Source of the DNA: Brachionus koreanus | Lineage: Eukaryota; Rotifera; Eurotatoria; Ploima; Brachionidae | Reading direction: 5' to 3' | Assembly (NCBI GenBank): GCA_016987375.1 | Contig: PJRA01000198.1 | Location: 1,206,261 to 1,223,454, forward strand | Length of the DNA: 17,194 nt | Shown: one piece after another, positions 1 through 9,476 of the stretch | Numbering within the stretch: position 1 is the first letter of the stretch | How the letters are laid out: every line of letters starts with the position of its first letter | The notes under the pieces: model-generated | What the model saw: the letters and a program-made list of their open reading frames with translations, nothing else | The model's database searches: none | Told to the model about the DNA's origin: nothing | Made by a program: the position numbers and the translations under genes

Positions 1-147
1 GCAGAGTTTTAACAGATTTTTCTTAATAGTGCAATTTTGAATGTTGCACCATGTTGCATTTACAGAAGTTGCTTTTGACAAGAAAAGTTTTTAGAATTTT
101 TAACATTTTGTTATGTTCTATTGTACTAAATTTCACAATGCCAAAAT
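1..147 (+). repeat. dispersed repeat, left copy (inverted partner at right window end)
   Basis: This stretch matches the reverse complement of 17021-17176 over its whole length with few gaps. Exact shared blocks include 13-31 (with 17145-17163) and 115-138 (with 17028-17051). The copy is cut by the window edge. It contains no reading frame. A pair of inverted copies at both ends suggests an interspersed repeat or transposon-end family; no transposase is visible. Confidence 0.85.
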
Positions 148-1513
148 TTTATGAATGCAACATTTTGAACAATACTTGGCTTTTATTTAACAAGTTTAGT
201 TTAGTTGAGCTTATTGAATAAATATAAATGACACAATTAGTCGCATACACCGTTTTTTACAGTACTGTTTGTGAATTACTAGTATATTTAAATATATTGA
301 CATGTTATGCTACACAAGAAAATATCTCTCTGCATTTTGTGTTTAATTAAAAATGTTTAAAAATCTAGTTTTTAAAATAATTTTTGAGCATTATCATGAA
401 AATTTGATCACTAACAATTCCAAAAAAAGAACTTTTTTAACCGTGTTTTAGACTTAAATATTTAATTTTCTAAACATTAATATCTAAAAAAAAATTATTT
501 AATATTTTTATTTAAAAAAAAAAAAATTCTTTTTTTTTTAATTTCTTTCATCATTGATGTTTAAAAAAAATCATAAAATATCATGATATAATAAAAAGTC
601 GGTGAAAATCTGTAGTAAATAAAAGTACAAAATTTTTGACATTAACTTATAAAAGCAAAATAAATAGCCAAATTGCTTTACAATGCTTCTAGAAAAACGA
701 CTATTGAAATTTTTTTGCCTCTTTTTGCAATTGCGATTTTGAATGGACCCACTTTCTTATGGTTTTTTGATTGACTTTATAGAAAACAGCAGGTGTAACT
801 ATAATCTCCATAAAGTCTTCTAATAAACTAAGTGCCCTAATTAAATAATAAATAAATATCGCCTAATTAGTTTGACAAGATGCCTTGGAAAGTTACTTGA
901 AAGTAGTATTTACACTAGAATATATAATTAGAAAAGCTATGCGGATTGAAATTTCAAGCTGTAGCACCATTAGACTCTCTGCTTTAATAGCCTGAGACAT
1001 ATTAATGCACATCGTGTATTTTCAGAGACCAAGAAGCTAATCAATTCGGTTTTTAAAAATATTCGTGTTTTTAATATTACGCATTGCTTGATTTTAAGTT
1101 TTTTATATTAATATAAAGATAAGGCAACTATAATAAATTACATATCAAAATAAAGCACTAACTTTAAGCTTTTAAACAAAATAGTTTAATCAGTAACTTA
1201 TTATTGTTCTCTCAAAAATTATCAACTTAAGAAAAACCACTACTAAAATTTTCAAAAGCTCAAAATCAATTGCAAATGTGTTTAAAATTTGATTCATCAT
1301 TTTTTTTATAAATGAATTTTAGGGCAACCGTTTTTGAACACTCATTAGATAAAAGCATAATAAAAAAGGCCAAAATGAAAATGAGAAAGAAAATAATCTG
1401 AGGTTTAATCCGAGTCTTAGGTACTAGGCTTAGTTATTTATACACCATAATTCTGGTGTAATTTGCAAGGATTTAGAAAACTGTATTGATAAAAAATTTC
1501 CATTTAAATTTTA
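148..1513. other. non-coding AT-rich stretch downstream of CSGALNACT
   Basis: No exon could be supported on either strand. The sequence is very AT-rich with homopolymer runs near 480-550. It holds a 12-bp palindrome TTGAAATTTCAA at 946-957 and a perfect 7-bp hairpin at 1441-1460. A 15-base string, AATAAAAAAGGCCAA (about 1359-1373), recurs near 7479-7493, which may be another small shared repeat. Nothing else recognisable is seen. Confidence 0.6.
1441..1460 (-). other. 7-bp perfect hairpin in CSGALNACT 3' flank
   Basis: TACACCA at 1441-1447 pairs perfectly with TGGTGTA at 1454-1460 around a 6-nt loop. It lies 54-73 nt beyond the CSGALNACT stop codon, so it is in the 3' UTR or just past it. 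It could be an RNA hairpin or simply chance; no function is assigned. Confidence 0.4.
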
Positions 1514-1515
1514 TT
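1510..1515 (-). promoter_or_regulatory. AATAAA overlapping the CSGALNACT stop codon
   Basis: On the minus strand the last codons read GTT TAA TAAAATT. The hexamer AATAAA begins inside the TAA stop (1516-1514). If it is the working signal, the 3' UTR would be only some 10-30 nt long. No other AATAAA was noticed close downstream. Confidence 0.4.
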
Positions 1516-2857
1516 AAACAATTTTTTTATAATTATTAAAATAAAACGTGCCAAATGTTTCATGTGAAGCCTCGTTTAAGATTTTAGAATTAAGGCAGTC
1601 CTTTAAGTTCTTTTGATCAATTGATTTTATGTCACAATTTTTGGCATGGTAAATATGAAAGAGTCCTGGTGAAATAGCTCTAAATATTTTTAAGTTAGAT
1701 TTTAAAAATTTTCTGAACAAAAATAAATCTTCTCCACCCCAATCTTTCTTTTTCCAATCATCAAATCCACCAATTTGTTTAAAATCTTGGCTGTAAACGC
1801 ACACCATACCAAATCCTGTATCACGAAAATATCCAGAATATTTATCAATCACCAAATTTTTTTGGCCAGATACTAAATTTCGAATTTTTTCCAAGCTAAC
1901 TGGATTATAATAGCTAAATAGAATCGGAAAATAAACTTGCTTTCCTTTGATTGTATTTGATCGACATGTTTCTAAAAATACTTCATTAAATGCAATGTCT
2001 ATATCACAAAAAAACATCAATTCATCGGGTTCAAGATTTTTTGAGCCCAAATTTAAAAGCTCTGATCGAGAAAAATCTCTCATTTTTATCAAGTGCATTT
2101 TGATGCAATTGAGAGTGAAATTTTTTGAAAAATGATCGACTAAAATTTTGAACTTTTCTATTTCTTTTTCTTCTGAATAGCCAATTATTAATACTAATAA
2201 ATTTTTTGCATTATCTTTTTTCAAAGCTACATCAATAAAAATTTTTATTAATCTTTTTAACTTGACTAAACTAGCATTTCCAGCATTTAATGGCACAATA
2301 AAATTTATTTTTTTGCTTTTTTGACTAAATTCTTTAATTGTTAAAGATGTAAATGGTCTTTGAACTTGAATCACATCACAACAACTTGAATTATATTTAA
2401 AAAATAATCTATACTCATATCCGTTTATCGGATCTGATCTTGTAAAGCCGATTAAAAAGTCATCCAACACATAGTTTCTACCAGAATTGGAATTTAAATG
2501 TGCAACAGCTGTTCCTATGATAGAATGTATGTCTCTTTTGCGTATTCCAGTTAATTTGAATAGATTTCTTTTATATATGCCCAATTTGACAGGATAAAAA
2601 TTATCGAATGTAAAAGCTGAATAGGAGTAAACATCACCTTCATTTTCTAATTCAATTTGTTCGATTGAAAATTTGGTTTTGATCGGCAAAATTTGACTCT
2701 GTTTTTTTTTTTAAATTAAAATTTTATTTTATTTCTATAACTTTTTTAAATTAATTACTTTATTTAATTTTGTTAATTTAAAATAGATGAAAATGGAATA
2801 GCATGTTATAAAACAGAAGAAAATTGAAGCCATGCATATTAATTGTCTTAGTTTCAT
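1514..2857 (-). CDS. CSGALNACT: chondroitin sulfate N-acetylgalactosaminyltransferase-like Golgi enzyme
   Basis: Transfers GalNAc from UDP-GalNAc onto glycosaminoglycan acceptors in the Golgi lumen (known of the family). Two exons: 2857-2759 and 2698-1514, joined in phase 0 across a 60-nt intron (GTAATT...ACAG). Predicted length is 427 aa. Exon 1 (33 aa) is a type II signal anchor: a short basic start (MKLRQ) followed by a hydrophobic segment at about residues 7-26. The chondroitin GalNAc/GlcUA transferase domain follows. It has the metal-binding DxD as CDID (DID at 265-267), WGGED at 353-357, FHIYH at 380-384 and NEASH at 408-412, all typical of CSGALNACT1/2. The start rests on exon 1: exon 2 has an in-frame stop (2713-2711) just upstream and no ATG. 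Vertebrate CSGALNACTs are about 530 aa, so the lumenal stem is shorter here. Which vertebrate paralogue is closer was not decided. Confidence 0.9.
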
Positions 2858-3080
2858 TACTATTCCCTTTAGTGTCTTATTGCTATCATTTTTACTGTTT
2901 TAAATAGCAAAATGTTAGTCTGAGATAAATTGTTTTTATAACCTAATTTTCAAGTTTTAGAGATAAATTTTGACTGATGCTCAAGCAAGTGTTCATGATT
3001 CTAATCTTTTCGAATTAATTAAATTTTTCTCAATGAGCAATGAAATATATGAAATAAAAAAACTAAATGTTTGCTTTACA
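2858..3080. other. short spacer between RRP36 and CSGALNACT
   Basis: This holds the 5' flank of CSGALNACT and whatever 3' UTR RRP36 has beyond its signal. On the minus strand a 6-codon uORF (ATG ATA GCA ATA AGA CAC TAA) lies shortly before the CSGALNACT start. An AG (2861-2860) sits two bases before the CSGALNACT ATG. No other gene is seen. Confidence 0.5.
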
Positions 3081-3086
3081 TTTATT
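3081..3086 (-). promoter_or_regulatory. RRP36 polyadenylation signal
   Basis: AATAAA on the minus strand starts one base after the TAA stop codon of RRP36 (3090-3088). It implies a very short 3' UTR. Confidence 0.6.
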
Positions 3087-3087
3087 T

Positions 3088-4111
3088 TTAAACAAATCGT
3101 AAATGTTTACTAGAAAAATTTTTCTTTTCTTTCGAAAGCTCTTTCTTTCTTTTTTTGGCCAAAAATTGCTCAATTTTGCCAGACTTTTTAAGTTCTTTGT
3201 ATTTCTCAGCCAATTCGAGTATTTTTTTTTCAGCTTTAAAAAAAATTTTAAAATTCAAATTTTTTTAATTAAAAATTTGATAATTACACTTGTTGACAAA
3301 ATGAGGTTTTTTGCCCTGTTTTGCATCTTCATTAGCCATTTTTTTAAGTCTATTGTCAAAATCTTCTTTTTTCTCGCTCTCTTTGAATGAATTAATTTGA
3401 TGTTTCTAATACACATGATAAATTATAAAAATTATTTAAGCAAGCTATTTTATTACTAGTCTATTCAAAGCTGATTTTATCTGTTCCTTTTTTTCTGGAT
3501 CTTGCTCTTTTTTTAACTCTTCAACAAGCATCTTGAACAAAAAAAAATTAAACTCTAGAATTTTTAAACTGTTTCAACCAATCTACTTGTTTTTCATTTG
3601 ATCTCATTTCATTGACAAAACCATATCTTTTCCTAAATACCTCTGGTTTATACTCTCCAATTGCTGGATTAAAACGCGGATCTATAAATTCTTTTTTGCT
3701 TGCTTGAAATATATTTCTGAAAGTTGTTACTGGTTTTTTGGAACTAATTTCTTGTGGTCTGTTTTTGTTTAAGCGTTTAAATTTTTTTACTTCATCTTGA
3801 CCGGATTTTTCCTGCATAACTTCTTTAAACTTTTTAAGGCCAAGCTTGCTCTGTAATTGCTGTATTTGCTCGAATGTCATCGAATTAAGTTCGCTTCTAA
3901 TTGCATCTCGAAATCCGTCATCAGTGCTTGTTTTTGGTCCATCATCGTCATTTGACTCTGATTGATCAGAATTGGAGATTTCTTCAAATAAATTATCGTT
4001 GTCTGATTCAGAATTTTCAATTTCACTTTCTCGGTCAAAATCTTCATCAGAGCTTTCCTCATTTTCATTATTTAAACTTTTATTAAACTTTTTCTGAATA
4101 TTTTTTGCCAT
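3088..4111 (-). CDS. RRP36: rRNA-processing protein RRP36 homologue
   Basis: A nucleolar factor of the small-subunit processome, needed for early pre-rRNA cleavages (known of the family). Four exons: 4111-3587, 3531-3457, 3405-3288 and 3233-3088; introns of 55, 51 and 54 nt, all GT-AG. Predicted length is 287 aa (human 259). Residues about 18-66 are acidic and low-complexity. The core starts with RPQEISSKKPV (118-128), then DPRF...GEY.PEVF...Y.F.NE (about 144-168), the RRP36 signature. The lysine-rich, helical C-terminus carries ELAEKYKELKKSGKIEQFL, near-identical in pattern to human. Exons 2 and 3 align to human RRP36 without gaps (from memory), which fixes the junctions. The uninterrupted first open frame runs on to 3548 through the first intron, and that tail is not part of the protein. 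The start is the first ATG; upstream is TTTAG CAAGAA ATG. Confidence 0.93.
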
Positions 4112-5050
4112 TTCTTGCTAAATTATAAATTTTATTTATTTAAATTTTTATTTTAGATCTTATAAATATAAAAAAAATAATTTTAAATCTGAAAAGCTAA
4201 ATTTATTGTCTTAGAATATAATTACAAAACTAATTTACCAATACTTTCTTTTTATAAAATTGATATGTGCCTATTTTTTTGATAATTCAATGTTACTTGA
4301 TATAAATATCAAAAAGAGAAAAAAACGATAATTAATCTAAGTTTAAAATTAAAAATTTACTCCACAAATTTTTCGTTCTTAAAATAGAATAAATATAAAA
4401 GTACCTTCTTTTAAACATAGAATATAGTTAATAGAATGAAGTTTTTGGGGTGAAGCAACCAAATAAGTTTTCCTTCTAGAATTGTTCAAAAGTCATAAAG
4501 TTAAAGTCAAGTCTTTTCACTTGTCTTAAAATTAAAATTATCAATAAAATTTATTCTTTACTACTTTGCCAATATATTTGAATTTTGATTTTTAACAAAT
4601 AAATTTATATTTTTAAAAAGCTTAAATTTTAAATGTCGAAATCCAATAACCAAATTTATATAAATATAGTATTTAAGGAACAAACAAAGTTTTAAAAACT
4701 TTAAATATATAGTTAGGCTAAATAGAATATAGGATATATAACAATACTTCAAGAAAAAAAGTCTATGACTTGACTTTCAAAAGATTTTAAAATACTTTTT
4801 TTTGACAATTTTAAACTTTTGACACTTTAATATTTTTATGACAAATAAATAAATTGATGTAAAAGTTTAATTTTTTATATGTGACATTTTAAAATGTTCC
4901 CTGCAATAAATTAAAAATAAAGAAGTATTTTAGCGGTTCTTTTGAGACTCAAAATTTAACTTTGAAATGTAATTGTTTTTTTTTTCAAATTCTTTAACTT
5001 AAATAAAATAAAATGAAAATTTAAAAAAGTAAAGTTTTAGGCAAAATATT
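4112..5050. other. intergenic region between FBXO42 3' end and RRP36 5' end
   Basis: No supported exon. It contains the RRP36 5' flank and a dispersed repeat copy (4478-4804). A 63-codon minus frame at 4561-4752 lies inside the repeat, is rich in Ile/Leu/Tyr/Lys as expected of AT-rich noise, and is not called. Confidence 0.6.
4478..4804 (+). repeat. dispersed repeat, copy A (MITE-like)
   Basis: The left end AGAATTGTTCAAAAGTCA (from 4478) recurs exactly at 11365. The right end, a TGACTT-ACTTT-AAAAG-TTTAAAA block (from about 4767), recurs in diverged form at 11511-11552. Just inside, AAAGTCAAGTC (4503-4513) and GACTTGACTTT (4767-4777) are perfect 11-bp inverted repeats. The unit is about 330 bp here and shorter in copy B. 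No protein is encoded, so a non-autonomous element is the likely explanation. Confidence 0.6.
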
Positions 5051-5056
5051 TTTATT
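5051..5056 (-). promoter_or_regulatory. FBXO42 polyadenylation signal
   Basis: AATAAA on the minus strand lies about 53 nt past the FBXO42 stop codon (5112-5110). It is the best-placed hexamer in this flank. Confidence 0.5.
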
Positions 5057-5109
5057 TACAATGATATAAATAAAATTTCACATATAAAAAAAACAGAAAC
5101 TTTCAACAA

Positions 5110-6771
5110 TTAATTAGAAATAATATGAAGGCCTCTGGGCTTTAATATAAACATTTTTTTGCTAACTTTGTGTTGTTGGTCACCATTATTCATAGGTTTT
5201 AGAGCATTAAATTGTGATTCTAGTTCCATGCCGCCAAATAAAATCAACTCGTCTTTACCTTTTGATAATGAATATAAAATAGTCTCGATTGGAGAATGAG
5301 AACTAAAATGAGCAATTGGATATTGCCATTCAACTGCGTTTTCAACATTTTTATATAATTTTTTAATATCTAAAACAAAAATTTGCATATACTTTGAGTG
5401 TAGTGTACAATGAGTTCGAGTTTTGTTTAAATTATTTGTCAAATTTATTTGCTGTGAAAGTTTGATTTCTTTTTCGTTTTTTAGTTGATTGGCAATTTTT
5501 TTCAAAGCTTCAAGTCTTTTAATAGTATTTCGCTGAGACTTATTCAACAAGTTGAAATTTTTCACATTTTTTTCATTATCTCCATGACTATTCTCAGCTG
5601 CATCTTCCCTGACTGATTGGTTTGTTGATTGATTCATTTGAGAAGAGCAAGTACATTTACGTTCCTCGAGCTGACTTTTATAGAGCGTCATTCCAACTGT
5701 TGATTCCGAGTCTCCACATTTTGCCTGCAATGTTGTTAAAGACGAGGAAAAGTTAGATCTTGGTCTTCCAAGAGTTACCAATTTATCATTGCATCTGACG
5801 AACGGAATACAGTAATATTGAATGGGAGAGTTTATTAAACCATTGACTGATACACAACTCCAAAAACAAGTATTTACATCATTAGACAGAAAGTTGAGAA
5901 TCCATACATCAATAAATTGCTTATTAGGACCTCCACATCCTCCTATTATCAAAATTCTTTCATCGTCCAAAGTAAACTGAGAATGACCATATCTTGGATC
6001 AGGTTTTGGACCATCAATTATTTTATCAATGAATAACCATTCGTTTTTTTCCAAATCTAAACAATGAACCGAATTTGTTTTATTACCCAAGGAAGCATTG
6101 CATCCTCCAAAAAGTACCAGTATATTTGTCTTGATTATACTTGCCGAATGTCCTGCTAGTTTTGGCGTTTCTTGGGAAAATAAATTTTGTGTCCATAAAT
6201 TTTTTTCTGTATCGTAAACATGCAATTCATCAAAAAAATTAACTTGTTGATTGAATGGATAAGAATACGGATGAGAATAGCCACCATAAAGAACTAATAA
6301 ATTTTTGTATACTGTTAGTGTGGCCGCAGCTTTTGGACTTGGATAATTTCCCGATGTTAATGGTCGGATCCAGACTTTGGTGTTTAAATCCAAAGTCCAT
6401 AGATCATTGTAAGATGTGGATGTGCCAGAAAGTCCGCCAAATACATACAGTGTTTGATTAAGAACCGCACTTGAATGTGAATGCCGGTGAGACGGCGACG
6501 AAGACTGATCGAAACAACGAAAGTAAACTTCACCATTTTTAAAAGATTCATCAAATGTAGACTTGTTTAGACTTCGCAAACCGTCTATTATTCTATTCCA
6601 TTTTTTATTAACAAGACATATACTATCATAATCTCTGAAATTAAAAGCTATTTTTTTTCAAATATTAAAAAAAAATTTTCTTTTTAGATACCTATATTGG
6701 CTGGTAAAGGAAAAAATTTTTTCCAAGATTTCCTCTGGTAAAGCATTTATTACTATTTCACTTGAATTCAT
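5110..6771 (-). CDS. FBXO42: F-box and kelch-repeat protein FBXO42
   Basis: Substrate receptor of an SCF (SKP1-CUL1-F-box) ubiquitin ligase; the F-box binds SKP1 and the kelch propeller recruits substrate (known of the family). Two exons: 6771-6692 and 6634-5110, with a 57-nt intron (GTATCT...TTTCAG, phase 2). Predicted length is 534 aa. The F-box lies at about residues 11-45 (LPEEILEKIFSF ... CLVNKKWNRII) and is split by the intron, so the long open frame alone misses it. Kelch repeats follow to about residue 290, with the blade motifs YVFGG, LVLYGG, LVLFGG and LIIGGCGGPN; the NDLW.LDLN..VWIRPL and YPSPKA.ATL stretches are specific to FBXO42. A linker rich in Asn, Ser and Lys with a likely helix (about 390-422) leads to the conserved C-terminus (MQIFVLDI at 443-450, ELILFGG at 489-495). 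Human FBXO42 is 717 aa; the linker is shorter here. Confidence 0.93.
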
Positions 6772-8045
6772 TTAGTTATTATCTCAGATGAAACCAATTC
6801 TTGAAGCTATTTATTTTGATCGTCAATATAAAAACGATCTATCAAAACTTAAATTTAAAGACTCTTACAAGGAGCCCAGAAAGCTTTTGTTTTTTTTTTT
6901 TTTAATGAAATTAATTAAAAAATGAATGCTCACCAATATACAAAATTAGAGCTTATTTTATAAATATTTTATTTTAATTGTTATATTTTATCTAAGATAG
7001 CACTATTAAAATCAAATTGGTATTTATCTAAATTTAAAAAAGTAACAACTAAATTTAAATAGTTTATTTTTTATTTTATTGAAAAATCGTCTTACTGAGA
7101 TTTTAAAGAAAAAAATAAAAGAGGAAATTTACTTTAAAAAAGATAATTTGAGCTGAACCATCATTCTGACGATTGAACTTTGGCCTTTCATACATTTACA
7201 TCTATACAATTGATTTTTAATAGAAACTAGAATTTATTTAATAAAAATATTCTAGCTAAATATTCATTCTAGCTTTTAAAATTAGTTTTATTATGAACTT
7301 GCAAAATTATTATGGTAATTATGAAAAATAAAAATTTATTTTAATTTCTAATATTTTTTCAAACATATTCATTTTTTATTGAAAATAAAGAACAAACATT
7401 ACAATTCTTTCTTTTGTCATTAATTTTATATTTGTTTGTTTAATCAAATCGAATGATCAAAAACTTGCGAAAGATATCAATAAAAAAGGCCAATAACTTT
7501 ATGGATTCTTTGCAAACAAAGCTTAAATTCATTAGGACTGATAATAATTGAGCGCAACTTTGCGCTGACATAGAACACTTTGCATACATACAAATGCTAA
7601 TACTAATACTAGTATCATTATAAGCTTTTTAATTTCTAAATTACATTAAGTTAAAATAAATTAAAATTTATTTAATGGCTTATTTTATTTTAATTATTGT
7701 AAATATTATCTCAATCTATTCATTTGGTATGTTATTTATCATTTAAATAATTATTCTAAAAAAATAAGAAATTAATTTTGCTTTATAAAACTCTGTATTT
7801 ATTTTTACTGAAAGTATGTGTTTTTATTTTGCCTTGAACTTTAATGAATGCATGTATTTGATTGAGCAAAAACAAAACTTAAAAAATGCATTTGAAATTG
7901 GTTTTTAAGTTTAACAATTTGAAGCCTGGTCTAAATCCTTTTATATCCAAATGATCTCGTGTTGCATCATTAAATTGCTTAGAACTAAACCTTAAATGTT
8001 TAATATTGATTTAGATTAATTAACTTAAAGTTATTAGTTCCGACA
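6772..8045. other. divergent intergenic region between FBXO42 and RPL30
   Basis: About 1.27 kb between two divergently transcribed genes, so it should hold both promoters. No exon was found. It is strongly AT-rich with poly(T) at about 6889-6903. A GC-rich near-palindrome sits at 7551-7566, and ATACTAGTAT occurs near 7604. I see no convincing TATA box or initiator that can be told from background. Confidence 0.6.
7551..7566. repeat. 7-bp inverted repeat AGCGCAA / TTGCGCT with 2-nt loop
   Basis: AGCGCAA (7551-7557) and TTGCGCT (7560-7566) are perfect inverted repeats separated by CT. The GC-rich core stands out from the surrounding AT-rich divergent promoter region. It may be a dimeric transcription-factor site; this is inference. 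Confidence 0.5.
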
Positions 8046-8843
8046 ATGGCCCCAAAAAAGTCATCTGTTAGTAACAAATTTTTTTTCTTAATTCAAAATA
8101 AACTAGAAAAATTTTTTAATTTAGAAAAAAAGTTCCGAAAACATCAACAACAGACTTCAACTTGTAATCAAATCTGGAAAATATGTACTAGGCTACAGAC
8201 AAACATTGAAATCTTTGCGTCAAGGAAAAGCTAAATTGGTTATTTTGGCTAACAACACTCCTCAATTAAGGTATTTTGGGTTTTGAATATATTTTTGGGG
8301 GGACTGGGATGTAAAATGATTATTCAACTATACAATAAAATACAAATTTATTTGTTTAAAACTTGACCATTTTACATCTAAAAAATAACCTCAGAGCGTT
8401 AAGCTGAGAAGAGGACGAATGATATCGAAATATTTCTCTGATTTTTAAAGATTCCGTGAATGATCAAATATTATCATTAAAATATCTAGGCTTTTTTGAA
8501 AAGTAAGTTCGATATTTATTCGAATGATATTTTTCGTCTCAATTATCTTAAATTATTGAAAAATTTATGCTGCTTATTATTTAGTCCTTTTTTTTTAGAA
8601 AGAGTGAAACTGAATATTATGCCATGTTAGCCAAAACTGGTGTCCATCATTATGCTGGTAGCAATGTAGATTTGGGTACTGCTTGTGGTAAATACTTCCA
8701 TGTCGGAGCTTTGGCAATCACAGATCCAGGTTTTTTTTTATATTTAAAAATTTTGAATTTAGAAATTAAAAACAATTATTTTAGGTGATTCCGATATCAT
8801 CCGAAATATGCCAGGAGGTGAAACCGCTACCGCTACTGCTTAA
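8046..8843 (+). CDS. RPL30: large-subunit ribosomal protein eL30
   Basis: Component of the 60S ribosomal subunit, of the L7Ae/L30e RNA-binding fold (known of the family). Four exons: 8046-8066, 8125-8270, 8599-8729 and 8785-8843, with introns of 58, 328 and 55 nt. Predicted length is 118 aa (human 115). The landmarks are plain: [60 protein letters not shown] and [14 protein letters not shown]. The C-terminus ends in a short ETATATA tail where human has EQTGEK. Exon 1 encodes only seven residues (MAPKKSS), and its donor TCT|GTTAGT fits phase 0. The ATG follows TTATTAG TTCCGACA closely. The second intron is the odd feature and is described separately. Confidence 0.97.
8271..8598 (+). other. RPL30 intron 2, unusually long and rich in inverted repeats
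   Basis: At 328 nt it is five to six times the typical intron of this window. GATGTAAAATG (8308-8318) is a perfect 11-bp inverted repeat of CATTTTACATC (8368-8378), with a small ACAAA/TTTGT hairpin between. Further on, GACGAATGATATC (8414-8426) pairs with GATATTTTTCGTC (8526-8538) at 11 of 13 positions, or ATATCGAA (8422-8429) pairs with TTCGATAT (8508-8515). A structured intronic RNA such as an H/ACA snoRNA is possible, since human RPL30 hosts SNORA72. However, no clear ACA box follows the second stem, and C/D boxes are only approximate. Confidence 0.35.
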
Positions 8844-8871
8844 GAAATTTATTTCTAAGCCACTAGTTAAA

Positions 8872-8877
8872 AATAAA
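8872..8877 (+). promoter_or_regulatory. RPL30 polyadenylation signal
   Basis: AATAAA lies 28 nt past the RPL30 stop codon (8841-8843), giving a short 3' UTR as expected for a ribosomal protein mRNA. Confidence 0.65.
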
Positions 8878-9462
8878 AAAAATTAAATTAAATCTCATTT
8901 TTGTTTTAATTTATTTCATACTAGTTCCAGAATTTTTTTTAAATTATGGTCAAAATATTAATATCAAAAGAAAAATCAAATTTAGAAATTTTATTTAGTT
9001 CATTCAATGTCAAATTAACTAAAATTTATCAATACATATTACTTACTGTATTCCATCAAATAAAAAAAGGTTTAGTCATCAAAAAGTCTCTTCAATTAGA
9101 GACAAGATGTTTTACATGGCAAAAGACTAGTGAATTTTCTTTCAAACGCCACAAATTTTTTTGAGAAAAGCATCCTTTTTTTAAATTGAATTCTGGATTC
9201 TGAACTAATTAGAATCCCTAAAAAAAAACACCTTTAATTTATAATGATAAAAAATTTCTCAAAAATAAAATAATCAATTAAACATTAAAACATTGAAATA
9301 GCTTAATGTTAATTTGAGAATTATCAATTCTTAGGTACTTGAATAAGTTAAATAGTCTTGAATAGAAAAAATCTAATAATCAATAAAATTTTAAAGTGTC
9401 TCTACGCAGAATTAAGAAATGAATAAAATGGAATCACAAAAGAAAAAAAGAGGTTTACTTTA

Positions 9463-9476
9463 AACCAGCGCTGGTT
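9463..9476. repeat. perfect 14-bp palindrome AACCAGCGCTGGTT
   Basis: AACCAGC and GCTGGTT are contiguous perfect inverted repeats, the most GC-rich palindrome in the window, set in DNA that is otherwise nearly all A and T. It could bind a dimeric transcription factor or be a transposon-end remnant. No gene touches it. Confidence 0.7.

Noticed and set aside
3103..3390. Plus-strand 95-codon frame rich in Phe and Leu that looks like a membrane protein
   Set aside because: It is the antisense of the Lys/Glu-rich exons 3 and 4 of RRP36, where AAA and GAA codons read as TTT and TTC.
3532..3553. A 22-nt RRP36 intron (GTTTAA...TTCAAG) joining AGA to ATG
   Set aside because: Far below the window's intron size; the 55-nt alternative from 3586 gives an ungapped alignment with human RRP36.
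3877..4086. Overlapping frames on both strands within RRP36 exon 1
   Set aside because: Shadows of the acidic N-terminal coding region, with no independent support.
6255..6461. Plus-strand 68-codon frame
   Set aside because: Antisense shadow of the FBXO42 kelch repeats.
8308..8378. C/D-box snoRNA in RPL30 intron 2
   Set aside because: The C-box-like ATGATTA and D-box-like TTGA each deviate from consensus and their order relative to the stem is not convincing; kept only as a general structured-RNA candidate.
8946..9164. Plus-strand 72-codon frame downstream of RPL30
   Set aside because: No family resemblance, composition of AT-rich noise, no splice partners.
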